Positions 26,622 to 34,873 are shown, counted from the stretch's first letter. The stretch: DNA of 41,782 bases from an uncultured Alistipes sp. (GCA_944322375.1 CALUOX010000011.1:1-41782), one strand, 5' to 3'. Numbers and translations: made by a program. Notes: a model not told the origin generated them from the letters alone.

Positions 26622-27950
26622 ATGAAAACATCGCTTAAAAAAATAGCTTTGATGCTCTTCGCGGCGGGTTGTGCGGCGGGTTGTTCGTCCGATGACGAGC
26701 CCTTCTTCGCCCGAGAGAACGACTACCTGACCTTCGACTGCAATGAGCAGGCGGTCGAGCAGAGCCTTCAGTGTGAAGGGGCCTGGAAGATCGATTACAA
26801 CGGCAACGACTGGATTGCCGTTACACCCGACGAAGGGGTCGGCGACGGCGAAATCGGGTTCATTTCGATCGGCGTCTCCTACAATCGGGGCGGCGAACGC
26901 ACCGGAACGATCTATGTCGATTTCAACGGTACGGCCTATCCGATCCACATTACGCAGGGCGCCTGCAATTTCGCTTACGGTACGCTCGGCTCGACGGGCC
27001 TGCTGGCGCAGGACATGCCGAGCGAGTTCCGCTTGACGCTTCCCTATGTGAACGCCTATGGCGACGAATCGGTAACGCTGGGCTGCCGGATGACGGGCGC
27101 TTCGGCCGGCCTTGTGGCAGCCGACCTTGTGTTCGATGACTTCGTGAAGGGCAGCGGTACGATCGAATTCCCCGTTACGGGTACGCCGACCGATGTGGGA
27201 GAGATCACCTTCGAACTCTTTGCCGACGGCGTATCGTGCGGTACCGTCAAGACCGAAGTGGTGGCCGATCCGTCGAGCGTCGTCGAAGGATTCCCCGTCT
27301 GGTGGGATTTCTCGTCGGAGGACAAGGCGACGGTCATGGCCGATCCGCACAATTACAGCTGGGGCAGCAGCTCGCAGTACCCGTGCGACAGCTCGGCGCC
27401 ATCGACCGACCACAAATATCTCGACTGGAGCGACCGGGGCGGTTACCTGACCGTCGTATGCCCGACAGCCAACAGTTGGGGATATGGTGAGGGCCACTGC
27501 TACATGAAGGGGCTCCAGAAGGACGACTACTGGCTCATGGCCTTCCCCGTGAAGAACCTCCACGAGGGAACGATGCTGACGTTCGAGGCGGCGGTCGGTT
27601 GTTCGGGGTCGGGTGCCCGCTACTATGCGCTGGAGTACTCGGCCAACCAGACCGACTGGTTCCTGGCCGACGGCGCGACGACCGTGACCGGTATCGACGG
27701 CTCGCAAGGCCCCGTACACTATACGGTGATGACCGATCAGGCGCTGCCCAACGACAAGACCCCCGAATGCGGCTGGGCCACCTACACCTTCCCCGTGAAG
27801 GGATGCTCGGTGACGGACGGTTTCTTCTATGTACGTTTGCGCGTCTCGCTCAATATCCGGCTGATGGCTTCCTCCTCGACATATACCATTTCGACGTCGG
27901 GATCCGAACGCCTCAAGGGAATCATCAAGGTCTCGCTGCCGGAAGAGTGA
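26622..27950 (+). CDS. Surface lipoprotein with BACON domain (SusE/F-position ligand binder)
   Basis: 442 residues; lipoprotein signal with Cys21 followed by SSDDEP, an export-signal-like acidic stretch. Residues about 30-110 are a BACON domain (WKIDYNGNDWIAVTPDEGVGDGEIGFISIGVSYN region, GTIYVDFNGTAYPIHITQGA). The middle (about 115-215) is Ig-like. The C-terminal half (about 225-440) is a predicted beta-sandwich with many Trp, Tyr and Ser, resembling carbohydrate-binding jelly rolls (VWWDFSSEDKATVMADP; DWFLADGATTVTG), and ends near the C-terminus with a low-similarity tail. No catalytic motif is visible. Position right after susD fits a SusE/SusF-like accessory binding protein. The ligand is not predictable. 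Confidence 0.75.
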   Translation: MKTSLKKIALMLFAAGCAAGCSSDDEPFFARENDYLTFDCNEQAVEQSLQCEGAWKIDYNGNDWIAVTPDEGVGDGEIGFISIGVSYNRGGERTGTIYVDFNGTAYPIHITQGACNFAYGTLGSTGLLAQDMPSEFRLTLPYVNAYGDESVTLGCRMTGASAGLVAADLVFDDFVKGSGTIEFPVTGTPTDVGEITFELFADGVSCGTVKTEVVADPSSVVEGFPVWWDFSSEDKATVMADPHNYSWGSSSQYPCDSSAPSTDHKYLDWSDRGGYLTVVCPTANSWGYGEGHCYMKGLQKDDYWLMAFPVKNLHEGTMLTFEAAVGCSGSGARYYALEYSANQTDWFLADGATTVTGIDGSQGPVHYTVMTDQALPNDKTPECGWATYTFPVKGCSVTDGFFYVRLRVSLNIRLMASSSTYTISTSGSERLKGIIKVSLPEE

Positions 27951-27957
27951 CGGCCTG

Positions 27958-27988
27958 CTGCGATCGGCGGAATTTCCGCCGATCGCAG
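27958..27988. terminator. 13-bp perfect hairpin between the two lipoprotein genes
   Basis: CTGCGATCGGCGG / CCGCCGATCGCAG (27958-27970, 27976-27988) around AATTT, placed 7 nt after the BACON-gene stop. No T-run; it may partly terminate or protect the susCD-containing message, leaving the downstream genes at a lower level. Confidence 0.55.
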
Positions 27989-28024
27989 ATAACGAATCCA
28001 TTAAATGCAATTCATGTTTGACAG

Positions 28025-29437
28025 ATGAAAACGATCAATCGTATATTTTTGCTGCTTGCAACGTTTTGTGCGGCGGTTGCGTGCAGTGACGACGACACGG
28101 AGTTGACGATATACTCCCTGAAATTCGAACCCGGCAGCATAAACCTCGGTGTCGGCGAAAGCCGCCGGCTTGTCCCGATCTCCGATCCGCCCGTTGACGG
28201 TATACAGTATGAATGGAAATCGGTTGACGAGCGTATTGCAACGGTCGATGCTGCAGGACTGGTGACGGGCGTATCGGCCGGTTCGACGGAAATTCGTGCC
28301 TTTTACGGGGACAATCGCATGGCGCGGTGTCTGGTCTCGGTGGTGGAGAATACCTCGTCGCTGCCCGATCCTACGCCGGCATTGGCGGCCGATCTGTCGC
28401 AGGAGCTGATCTTTTCGAGCAATCAGCTCGCCTACAAGGGCACGGTCATGCAGTGCTTCGACTTTTACGACGAGAACGGATACATATACTATACGCAGTG
28501 TGCGGCCGATTCTCAGACCGGCAACCGCTGGCTGGTGGTGCTGGGGCGCCAGAAGCGCAACGAAGCGCCGTCGGATGACTACATGCGCCTCCAGTGGTTC
28601 GGACACGGCACGGTCGTGGTAGCCGAGAAGGCCGACGACGGCGATTACGTTTGGGTGGCCTCCAACGGCACGATCTCCGGTTCGGACTATACGAACAACC
28701 TGACGTTTTCGCGCATCAAGTACCAGAAGGGTGCCGTACTGAGCCATTACGGTGGCGATACGTTCTATCTGAGCCGTTATGTCGATGCGGCGGGCACGGC
28801 GTGGGATGTCCGTGACGTGCAGCCGGCGGTCGACTTCGTGAACCGGCGGCTGCTCATCGGCTGCCGGACGAACGACATGCGTCATAATGTGGTCTATGAT
28901 CTGGATGACGTGCTTGCGCTGGAAAACGAGCAGGTCGAGGTGACGCGCACCTGGGGCGGAGAGCTGGCCGCCGAAGGCCAGACGACGCAACAGACCGAAA
29001 CGACGACGCTTCAGGCGCGGAACCTCAACCGCCTGACACCCCTCGGTTCGTTCCGCCTGCCCAGCTATCTCGATACGGGCCAGACCGATCAGCCCTATTC
29101 CTACAGCCATCAGGGCCATGCCATCTGGGGCGATTACGTCTATTGGTACGAGGGCAACGCCATTCAGAAGAGCGGTGAGTTGTATGACGGCTCGATAGCG
29201 TATGTCGCCGTCTTCGACTATACGGGCAAACAGGTGTGTCCGCGCACGCGGGTGGCGGCCTGTTCCGATTTCCCGAACATGAGCACGCTGCTCGATTCGA
29301 AGGACTGCTATTGCGAGGGCGAGGGAATTCAGATCAAGCAGGGCAGCAAATTCTATGTGGGCATCGCCACGCATACCTCCGCAGCATCGAGCAACCGCCT
29401 GGCGACGATTCTTCAGTACGAATGTGCAGTCAAATAA
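28025..29437 (+). CDS. Surface lipoprotein: Ig-like (Big_2) domain and beta-propeller-like domain
   Basis: 470 residues; signal peptide with Cys20 followed by SDDDTE, a classical surface-export-like sequence. Residues about 28-110 form a Big_2-type Ig domain (YSLKFEPGSINLGVGESRRL, SVDERIATVDAAGLVTGVSAGSTEI). The rest (about 125-470) is beta-rich with repeated aromatic motifs, suggesting a propeller. The ending (CEGEGIQIKQGSKFYVGIATHTSAASSNRLATILQYE) reminds me of the C-terminus of helveticin-J-like proteins, although I could not verify that. No catalytic residues are evident. It lies 20 nt upstream of the nuclease gene, so the two are cotranscribed. A role in binding the target at the cell surface is inference. 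Confidence 0.65.
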   Translation: MKTINRIFLLLATFCAAVACSDDDTELTIYSLKFEPGSINLGVGESRRLVPISDPPVDGIQYEWKSVDERIATVDAAGLVTGVSAGSTEIRAFYGDNRMARCLVSVVENTSSLPDPTPALAADLSQELIFSSNQLAYKGTVMQCFDFYDENGYIYYTQCAADSQTGNRWLVVLGRQKRNEAPSDDYMRLQWFGHGTVVVAEKADDGDYVWVASNGTISGSDYTNNLTFSRIKYQKGAVLSHYGGDTFYLSRYVDAAGTAWDVRDVQPAVDFVNRRLLIGCRTNDMRHNVVYDLDDVLALENEQVEVTRTWGGELAAEGQTTQQTETTTLQARNLNRLTPLGSFRLPSYLDTGQTDQPYSYSHQGHAIWGDYVYWYEGNAIQKSGELYDGSIAYVAVFDYTGKQVCPRTRVAACSDFPNMSTLLDSKDCYCEGEGIQIKQGSKFYVGIATHTSAASSNRLATILQYECAVK

Positions 29438-29457
29438 ACGATAAATTCAGCAGAGAG

Positions 29458-30228
29458 ATGAAAAGGATTTTTATTCTGATCGCCCTCGGAACCATCGGCT
29501 GGGTGCAGGGTGCACGGGCCTGGGGACAGTCGGGACACGATGCCATCGCCTATATCGCCGAGACGCACCTCACCGAACGGGCGAAGGCCGAAATCGAACG
29601 GTATCTGGGACATTCGATCGTCTATGAAGCGTCGTGGATGGATGATTACCGTGCCGAACCGGGGTATGAGATGACCAACTGGTGGCATGTCGATTACGGC
29701 AAGAATGAACCGACGACCGATGCCGAAGGCCGGCCGCTTGAACCGAACGTCCTGCGCGAATTGAACCGTGCGATCGAACGGCTGCGCGATTACGAATCGC
29801 TCGATGATTCGACTGTCGTGGTCAATCTGCGTTATGTGATCCATCTGGTGGGCGACATGCACTGTCCGTCGCATGTGAACTATCAGCGGAGCCGCATGCG
29901 GGTCTTTTTCTTCGGTGTTGACAAGCAGTACCATTCCCTGTTTGACGGCGGCATTCTCGACCGCAAGCATCGTTGGGGATACATGGAGTACAAACACCAG
30001 CTCGACCGCTGCTCTCCCGAAGAGCAGGCGGCACTGGCGGCCGGTACGCCGGAGGAGTGGTTTGCGCAGACCGCACGCGACTGTTCGGTCATTTACGAAT
30101 GGGCGCAGCCGGGCGATCAATTGGGACTCTCATTCTGCAACAAGGCGATCGGTCTGTTGGATCATCAGTTGATAAAGGCCTCTTACCGTCTGGCAAAGGT
30201 GCTTAACGAGTTGTTCGACAGGCCGTAA
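29458..30228 (+). CDS. Secreted S1/P1-type nuclease
   Basis: 256 residues from ATG 29458; a longer in-frame start inside the preceding gene lacks a signal peptide. The signal peptide ends ARA, leaving Trp22 as the mature N-terminus, which is needed because this family binds zinc through the N-terminal Trp. All nine zinc ligands are present at the spacing of nuclease P1: W22, H27, D62 (SWMDDYR), H77 (WWHVDY), H129 and D133 (IHLVGDM), H139, H159 and D163 (HSLFD). The family cleaves single-stranded DNA and RNA and releases 3'-phosphate from nucleotides. It is the only recognisable enzyme in the SusCD operon and is exported to the periplasm or beyond. Confidence 0.94.
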   Translation: MKRIFILIALGTIGWVQGARAWGQSGHDAIAYIAETHLTERAKAEIERYLGHSIVYEASWMDDYRAEPGYEMTNWWHVDYGKNEPTTDAEGRPLEPNVLRELNRAIERLRDYESLDDSTVVVNLRYVIHLVGDMHCPSHVNYQRSRMRVFFFGVDKQYHSLFDGGILDRKHRWGYMEYKHQLDRCSPEEQAALAAGTPEEWFAQTARDCSVIYEWAQPGDQLGLSFCNKAIGLLDHQLIKASYRLAKVLNELFDRP

Positions 30229-30540
30229 CGGTCACAATTGTTATTCTGTCTTCTTTTCGGGTTCCAACATCCCGGTCCCCGGAACCGATTCCTTGCGGTC
30301 GGTTTCGGGGATATCTGTGTGTTTGGCGGACCGCTCCATCCGGCGGGACAAGGCGGCGGGATCGTCTGCCCGCATTACGGGTCCGGAGGGCGTTTGTGCC
30401 GGCGGAATTCCGATGGCCGCAAATCCATGCAGCGCGCTCCGATCGGTTTTTTCGACCGGTATTTGGAAATCCCTCGGCGATTTCATACCTTTGTATGACA
30501 ATGGGCCCGAAACAAGGGCTGCCGTTTTAAGATTGAGAAT
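30229..30540. other. 312-bp spacer after the nuclease gene
   Basis: Holds the promoter of the DHOD-like gene at its right end. On the minus strand an 81-codon open frame (30241-30486) begins MKSPRDFQIPVEK, but there is no promoter, no recognisable domain and Pro/Arg-rich composition, so I do not call a gene. No clear terminator for the nuclease operon is seen. Confidence 0.4.
30486..30493 (+). promoter_or_regulatory. Bacteroidetes -7 element for the DHOD-like gene, inside a palindrome
   Basis: TACCTTTG, 47 nt before the ATG. It sits inside the inverted repeat CATAC-CTTT-GTATG (30484-30497). Confidence 0.6.
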
Positions 30541-31515
30541 ATGAAAGCTACCTATCTCGGACTGGAACTCGACAGTCCGGTCGTCGTGAGCAGTTCGCCC
30601 TATACGGCGACACTGGCCAATATCGAACAATGCGCGGCAGCGGGTGCCGGTGCGGTGGTTCTGAAATCGATCTTCGAGGAGCAGATCCTGCACCATGCCG
30701 CTTCGCTCGAACAATATTCCGATTCGCCCTACGGCGATGCGTCGGATTATCTGCAACGTTATCTGGGGGAGGATTACAAGGCGGGATTCCTGCGTCTGGT
30801 TTCGGAGGCGCGTCGTGCGACGGCCGTGCCCGTCATCGCCAGCATCAATTGTGTCGCGGCCGGCGATGAATGGATCTCCTACGCTGCGGCGATGGCCGAA
30901 GCCGGAGCCTCGGCCGTCGAGTTGAACATCTTCATCCAGCCGGTTGAGGTGTCCCGCTCGGCGCAGGAACTGGAACGGCTTTATGTGGAGATTGCACAAC
31001 GGGTTTGCCGGGCCGTAAAGATTCCCGTATCGGTCAAGTTGTCGATGCGTTTTACGAACATTGTCTCCGTCGTATCGGCGTTGGAGGGGGTGGGCGTGAA
31101 GGGCGCCGTGTTGTTCAACCGTTTCTTCGAGCCCGATGTCGATGTCGAGAAGATCTCCTTTGTCGAGGGGTCGCCTTACAGCGAGGCTTCGGAGTTGCGC
31201 AATGTGTTGCGTACGACGGCCATCTGTTCCGGTGCGCTGCCGCGAATGAATTTTGCCGTGTCAACGGGTGTGCATGACGGTGAGGCTGCCGTCAAGGCGT
31301 TGCTGTGCGGCGCTTCGGCCGTGCAGGTCTGCACGGCAATCCATCGGGACGGTTTTGCTGCCATTACCCGTATGAACGAGTGGATCGACGCCTGGGCCGA
31401 ACGTCACGGCTTTGCGTCCCTGGATGAGTTCCGGGGTCGGCTCAGTTTCGGGAAGAACGATTCGGAGCTCCTTCAGCGCGTGCAATACATGAAATACTTC
31501 CCCGGCCGCGAGTAG
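30541..31515 (+). CDS. Dihydroorotate dehydrogenase-like flavoprotein
   Basis: 324 residues. TIM-barrel FMN enzyme pattern: MKATYLGLELDSPVVVSSSPYTAT, AGAGAVVLKSIFEEQ, PVIASINC, ASAVELNIF, IPVSVKLSMRFTNI, GVKGAVLFNRF, FAVSTGVHDGEAAVKALLCGASAVQVCTAI. It resembles the family annotated as dihydroorotate dehydrogenase-like in Bacteroidales, distinct from the genuine PyrD of pyrimidine synthesis. The usual catalytic Cys/Ser loop of DHOD is not clearly conserved, so substrate is uncertain; a dihydropyrimidine or related oxidoreductase role is possible. It has its own promoter and is followed by a 368-bp convergent spacer. The neighbouring nuclease operon is a different transcription unit. Confidence 0.85.
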   Translation: MKATYLGLELDSPVVVSSSPYTATLANIEQCAAAGAGAVVLKSIFEEQILHHAASLEQYSDSPYGDASDYLQRYLGEDYKAGFLRLVSEARRATAVPVIASINCVAAGDEWISYAAAMAEAGASAVELNIFIQPVEVSRSAQELERLYVEIAQRVCRAVKIPVSVKLSMRFTNIVSVVSALEGVGVKGAVLFNRFFEPDVDVEKISFVEGSPYSEASELRNVLRTTAICSGALPRMNFAVSTGVHDGEAAVKALLCGASAVQVCTAIHRDGFAAITRMNEWIDAWAERHGFASLDEFRGRLSFGKNDSELLQRVQYMKYFPGRE

Positions 31516-31883
31516 TCCGTCGGATTTCTGCCGGAATGCGTTGCGTCGTTTGCCGGAAGCCCTTCTCTCGGCGGTCTGTCAGGAGAGATGAGGGGTGGAA
31601 AAAGTGAGACGTGTGCGTCGCGGCGAAGATGGATGGCGGAAGGGAGATAGTTCCGGTTCGATACAGAGAGTCCTTGAAATCCAAAGGTTTCAAGGACTCT
31701 CTGTATTATGCGGCTATTGTCGTGCGATGGGTTGTGCGGCTGCGAAAACGTGCTTTTACGACGGCCGATCTCCCTGCTGCCGAAGTGGTAATCGGCTTGT
31801 CCTGATGAGGCGCGTCTGCATGAGATGCAGCGGTACGGATTGCGCGGATGGAACGCTGTCGGATCCTTGTTGCTCCGTGTGTG
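31516..31883. other. 368-bp spacer between convergent genes
   Basis: Contains the 19-bp hairpin at 31661-31706 and otherwise no recognisable gene, repeat or RNA. Short open frames here look random. Confidence 0.5.
31661..31706. terminator. 19-bp perfect hairpin between the DHOD-like gene and sdaA
   Basis: Arms 31661-31679 and 31688-31706 are exactly complementary around TCCAAAGG. No T-run; it could terminate either convergent gene, although it is about 145 nt after the plus-strand stop and 178 nt from the minus-strand stop. Confidence 0.6.
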
Positions 31884-33092
31884 TTACTCGTCGAGTTCGT
31901 ATTCCCGGGCCAGGCCGCCTTCGCCCGTCTCCTTGTAGATCGACGGAAGGTCGTGGCCCGTCTGCTTCATCACCTCCACCACGCGGTCGAACGACACGCG
32001 GTGGCCGCCGTCGGTGAAGGCCGCGTAGAGATTGGCGTCGAGAGCCCGTGCGGCGGCATAGGCGTTGCGTTCGATGCAGGGGATCTGTACGAGTCCGCAA
32101 ACGGGGTCGCAGGTCATGCCCAGATGGTGCTCGAGTCCCATCTCGGCGGCATATTCGATCTGTGAGGGGCTGCCGCCGAAGAGCTGGTTGGCGGCTGCCG
32201 CCGCCATGGCGCAGGCGACACCCACTTCGCCCTGACATCCTACCTCGGCGCCCGAGATCGAGGCATTGTGCTTGACGACATTGCCGAAGAGTCCGGCCGT
32301 GGCCAAGGCCCGATAGATGCGGGCGTCGGAGAAGTTGCGGCTCTTCTGGAGATGGTACAGTACGGCCGGCATCACGCCGCTCGATCCGCAGGTGGGAGCC
32401 GTGACGATCTCGCCGCCCGAAGCGTTCTCCTCGGAGACAGCCAGCGCATAGGCGAAAAGAAGTCCCCGGGACTGAAGGCTCTGTTTGTATCCCGAAGCAC
32501 GGACGTAGTACCCCGGTGCGCGGCGGGGGATATGCAGCGGTCCGGGCAACACCCCTTCGTGGTCGAGACCCCGTTCGACGCTGCGGCGCATCGCCTGCCA
32601 GATCTCGGCCAGATAGTCCCAGATGTCGCTCGATTCGCACATCTCGACGTACTCCCAGAAGGCCCGACCCGTATGGTGGCTCCAGTTGAGAATCTCCGTG
32701 AGGGTGTTCATGTCGTAGATCTCGGCCGACGGGTCCGGTGTGACGCCCTCTTCGGCCAGTTCGCCGCCGCCGATGCTGTAAACGGTCCAGGTGTCGGTGC
32801 TCTTTCCCGAAGCATCGAGCGCTTCGAACCGCATGCCGTTGGGATGGAACGGCAGTATTACGTGAGGTTTCCAGACGATCTCGGTGGGGGCCGTCGGTTG
32901 CAGTGTCTCGCTGATGGCGCGGTCGGTCATGTGTCCGCGTCCTGTCGCCGCGAGACTGCCGTAGAGCGTGACGCGGAATGCCGCCGCCTGGGGATGTCGT
33001 GTCAGAAATTGTCCGGCAGCACATCGGGGAGCCATTGTGTGGCTGCTTGAGGGGCCGGTGCCGATGCGATAGAGTTCCTTGATGCTTTTCAT
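31884..33092 (-). CDS. sdaA: L-serine ammonia-lyase (serine dehydratase), iron-sulfur type, single chain
   Basis: 402 residues from ATG 33092-33090 (MKSIKELYRIGTGPSSSHTMAP); an upstream in-frame Met would cross the -7 element. The N-terminal GPSSSHT signature of the beta domain is present. In the alpha domain are TAPTCGSSGVMPAV, NASISGAEVGCQGEVGVACAMAAAA and MTCDPVCGLVQIPCIERNAYAA, with the Cys residues of GCQGEVG, TCDPV and PCIERN as likely [4Fe-4S] ligands. It converts L-serine to pyruvate and ammonia. It faces away from the rhamnose operon and shares a 313-bp divergent regulatory spacer with it. Confidence 0.95.
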   Translation of the reverse strand: MKSIKELYRIGTGPSSSHTMAPRCAAGQFLTRHPQAAAFRVTLYGSLAATGRGHMTDRAISETLQPTAPTEIVWKPHVILPFHPNGMRFEALDASGKSTDTWTVYSIGGGELAEEGVTPDPSAEIYDMNTLTEILNWSHHTGRAFWEYVEMCESSDIWDYLAEIWQAMRRSVERGLDHEGVLPGPLHIPRRAPGYYVRASGYKQSLQSRGLLFAYALAVSEENASGGEIVTAPTCGSSGVMPAVLYHLQKSRNFSDARIYRALATAGLFGNVVKHNASISGAEVGCQGEVGVACAMAAAAANQLFGGSPSQIEYAAEMGLEHHLGMTCDPVCGLVQIPCIERNAYAAARALDANLYAAFTDGGHRVSFDRVVEVMKQTGHDLPSIYKETGEGGLAREYELDE

Positions 33093-33113
33093 CGCTGAAG
33101 ATACATTTCGGCG

Positions 33114-33121
33114 CAAAGATA
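33114..33121 (-). promoter_or_regulatory. Bacteroidetes -7 element for sdaA
   Basis: TATCTTTG on the minus strand, 21 nt before the sdaA ATG at 33092. Confidence 0.65.
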
Positions 33122-33314
33122 CGAATTTCATGCAAAAGGTTGAACGCAGCGTGCGGATGCTGCGGGTGAAATACCGGAGCGGTCGATGTGGTGCGGCCGT
33201 GCAGGGGAAGGCGTAGCCTGCTGCGGGAGAATGAGAATTCGAATATCGGGATTGTGCGAACCTTCTGGATGCGGTTCCGGTGCACCGGCCGAAAATCGGA
33301 CAAAAACCAGAATC

Positions 33315-33327
33315 TTTATGTCATAAA
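33315..33327. promoter_or_regulatory. Palindrome upstream of the rhamnose operon (possible operator)
   Basis: TTTATG-T-CATAAA is a perfect 6-bp-arm palindrome centred about 34 bp upstream of the rhaB -7 element, a typical activator or repressor position. The cognate regulator is not in this window. Confidence 0.35.
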
Positions 33328-33354
33328 ATATAATCGGCACGCCTTGAAAATAGG

Positions 33355-33362
33355 TATTTTTG
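33355..33362 (+). promoter_or_regulatory. Bacteroidetes -7 element for rhaBATD
   Basis: TATTTTTG, 43 nt before the rhaB ATG. No TTTG at the -33 spacing, which would fit an activator-dependent promoter. Confidence 0.6.
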
Positions 33363-33405
33363 TATTCGGCTCAGTGTAAACCTGTAAAATAAGGATCCCT
33401 GCATC

Positions 33406-34836
33406 ATGCAAAAAACAATAATCGGTGTCGATTTGGGCGCTACCAGCGGACGGGTAATTCTGGCCCGTGTGGGGGACGGACGTCTCTCGATGGAGGAGGT
33501 GCATCGGTTTGCAAACCGGATGACGGAGATCGAAGGACATCTGTATTGGGATATCCATGCGCTATTTGAAGAAATTCTGCAGGGACTGCATGCGGCAGCG
33601 CGGACCGGAGAGAAGGTGGCGTCGATCGGTATCGATACGTGGGGTGTGGATTTCGCCTGCTTCGATGCCGGAGGACGACTGCTGGGACTTCCCCGTGCCT
33701 ACCGCGATCCCTATACGGACGGCGTTCCTGAACGGCTCTTCCAGGAGATTCCGCGTGAACGGGTCTATGAGAAGACGGGCATTCAGGTGATGAACTTCAA
33801 CTCGCTCTACCAGCTTTATGCCCAAAGTCGGGAGGAGGAGTCTCCGTTGCGGCGTGCCGAGCGTGTTCTCTTCATGCCCGATGCGTTGTCGTATCTGCTT
33901 ACCGGCGAACAGGTGTGCGAACGGACGATCCTCTCGACGTCGCAGCTGATGGATCCCCGGAGCGGCATGCTTGACGAGGAGTTGTTGCATGTGGCAGGTG
34001 TTCGTGCGTCGATGTTCGCGCGGCGCGTCATGCCGGGTGCGCGTGTCGGGGTGTTGCGTGACGAAATCGCCCGCAGGACGGGACTGGGAGCCGTTGAGGT
34101 CATTGCCGTTGCTGGTCACGATACGGCATCGGCCATTGCAGCCGTTCCGGCCTCCGACGAGCGTTTTGCCTATCTCTCTTCGGGGACGTGGTCGCTCATG
34201 GGAATCGAGCTGCGCCGGCCGGTCATCACGGCCGAGTCGTGTGCGATGAACTACACGAATGAAGGTGGTGTGGACGGTACGACGCGCTTCCTGAAGAATA
34301 TTACCGGCATGTGGTTGCTCGAAGAGTGCCGGCGCGCATGGCGGGCCGAAGGTCGCGACTACTCTTATGATGAAATCGTGGCCATGACGGCCGCTGCACC
34401 GGCCGGTGTGACGACGATCGATCCCGATGATGCGGCCTTTGCCCATCCGGCCGACATGCCGCGGGCTATCCGTGATTATTGCCGGCGGAGGGGATTGGTT
34501 GTCCCGGCCGACGATGCGGCGCTCATGCGTTGCATCTTTGAGAGCCTGGCGAAGCGCTACGGCGAGGTGCTCGACCGTTTGCGCACGATTGCACCCTTCC
34601 CGATCGAGCGGCTTCATGTGATCGGCGGCGGTGCGCGCAACGACCTGTTGAACCAAATGACGGCCGATGTCGCAGGGATTCCCGTAGTGGCGGGGCCTGT
34701 CGAGGCAACGGCCATCGGAAATGTGATGATACAGGCGCGTGCGTTGGGTCTGGTCGGATCGCTGACGCAGATGCGTGACTACATTCGCCGCTCGGTGGCT
34801 GTCAAGGAGTATCTTCCGCAGACGGTCCGTTCATGA
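33406..34836 (+). CDS. rhaB: L-rhamnulokinase
   Basis: 476 residues, FGGY carbohydrate kinase family. Phosphate-binding GVDLGATSGRVILA (residues 7-20), LYWDIHALFEEI, SIGIDTWGVDFACFD, TGIQVMNFNSLYQLYA (a rhamnulokinase hallmark), AGHDTASAIAAVPA, YLSSGTWSLMGIE, and HVIGGGARNDLLNQMTAD are all present. It phosphorylates L-rhamnulose to L-rhamnulose-1-phosphate with ATP in the cytoplasm. First gene of the rhaB-rhaA-rhaT-rhaD operon, in the order expected for Bacteroidales; rhaA follows after 37 nt. Confidence 0.95.
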   Translation: MQKTIIGVDLGATSGRVILARVGDGRLSMEEVHRFANRMTEIEGHLYWDIHALFEEILQGLHAAARTGEKVASIGIDTWGVDFACFDAGGRLLGLPRAYRDPYTDGVPERLFQEIPRERVYEKTGIQVMNFNSLYQLYAQSREEESPLRRAERVLFMPDALSYLLTGEQVCERTILSTSQLMDPRSGMLDEELLHVAGVRASMFARRVMPGARVGVLRDEIARRTGLGAVEVIAVAGHDTASAIAAVPASDERFAYLSSGTWSLMGIELRRPVITAESCAMNYTNEGGVDGTTRFLKNITGMWLLEECRRAWRAEGRDYSYDEIVAMTAAAPAGVTTIDPDDAAFAHPADMPRAIRDYCRRRGLVVPADDAALMRCIFESLAKRYGEVLDRLRTIAPFPIERLHVIGGGARNDLLNQMTADVAGIPVVAGPVEATAIGNVMIQARALGLVGSLTQMRDYIRRSVAVKEYLPQTVRS

Positions 34837-34873
34837 GACGGTTAACGACAAACAACTTGAAAACGAAAATAAC

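Larger units (their letters stand above)
33093..33405. other. 313-bp divergent spacer between sdaA and rhaB
   Basis: Holds -7 elements for both directions (33114-33121 minus, 33355-33362 plus) and a 13-bp palindrome at 33315-33327. No gene or RNA is visible in the rest. Confidence 0.55.

Noticed and set aside
30241..30486. 81-codon minus-strand frame in the spacer after the nuclease gene
   Set aside because: No promoter, no domain, low-complexity Pro/Arg/Glu composition, and it covers the promoter of the next gene.
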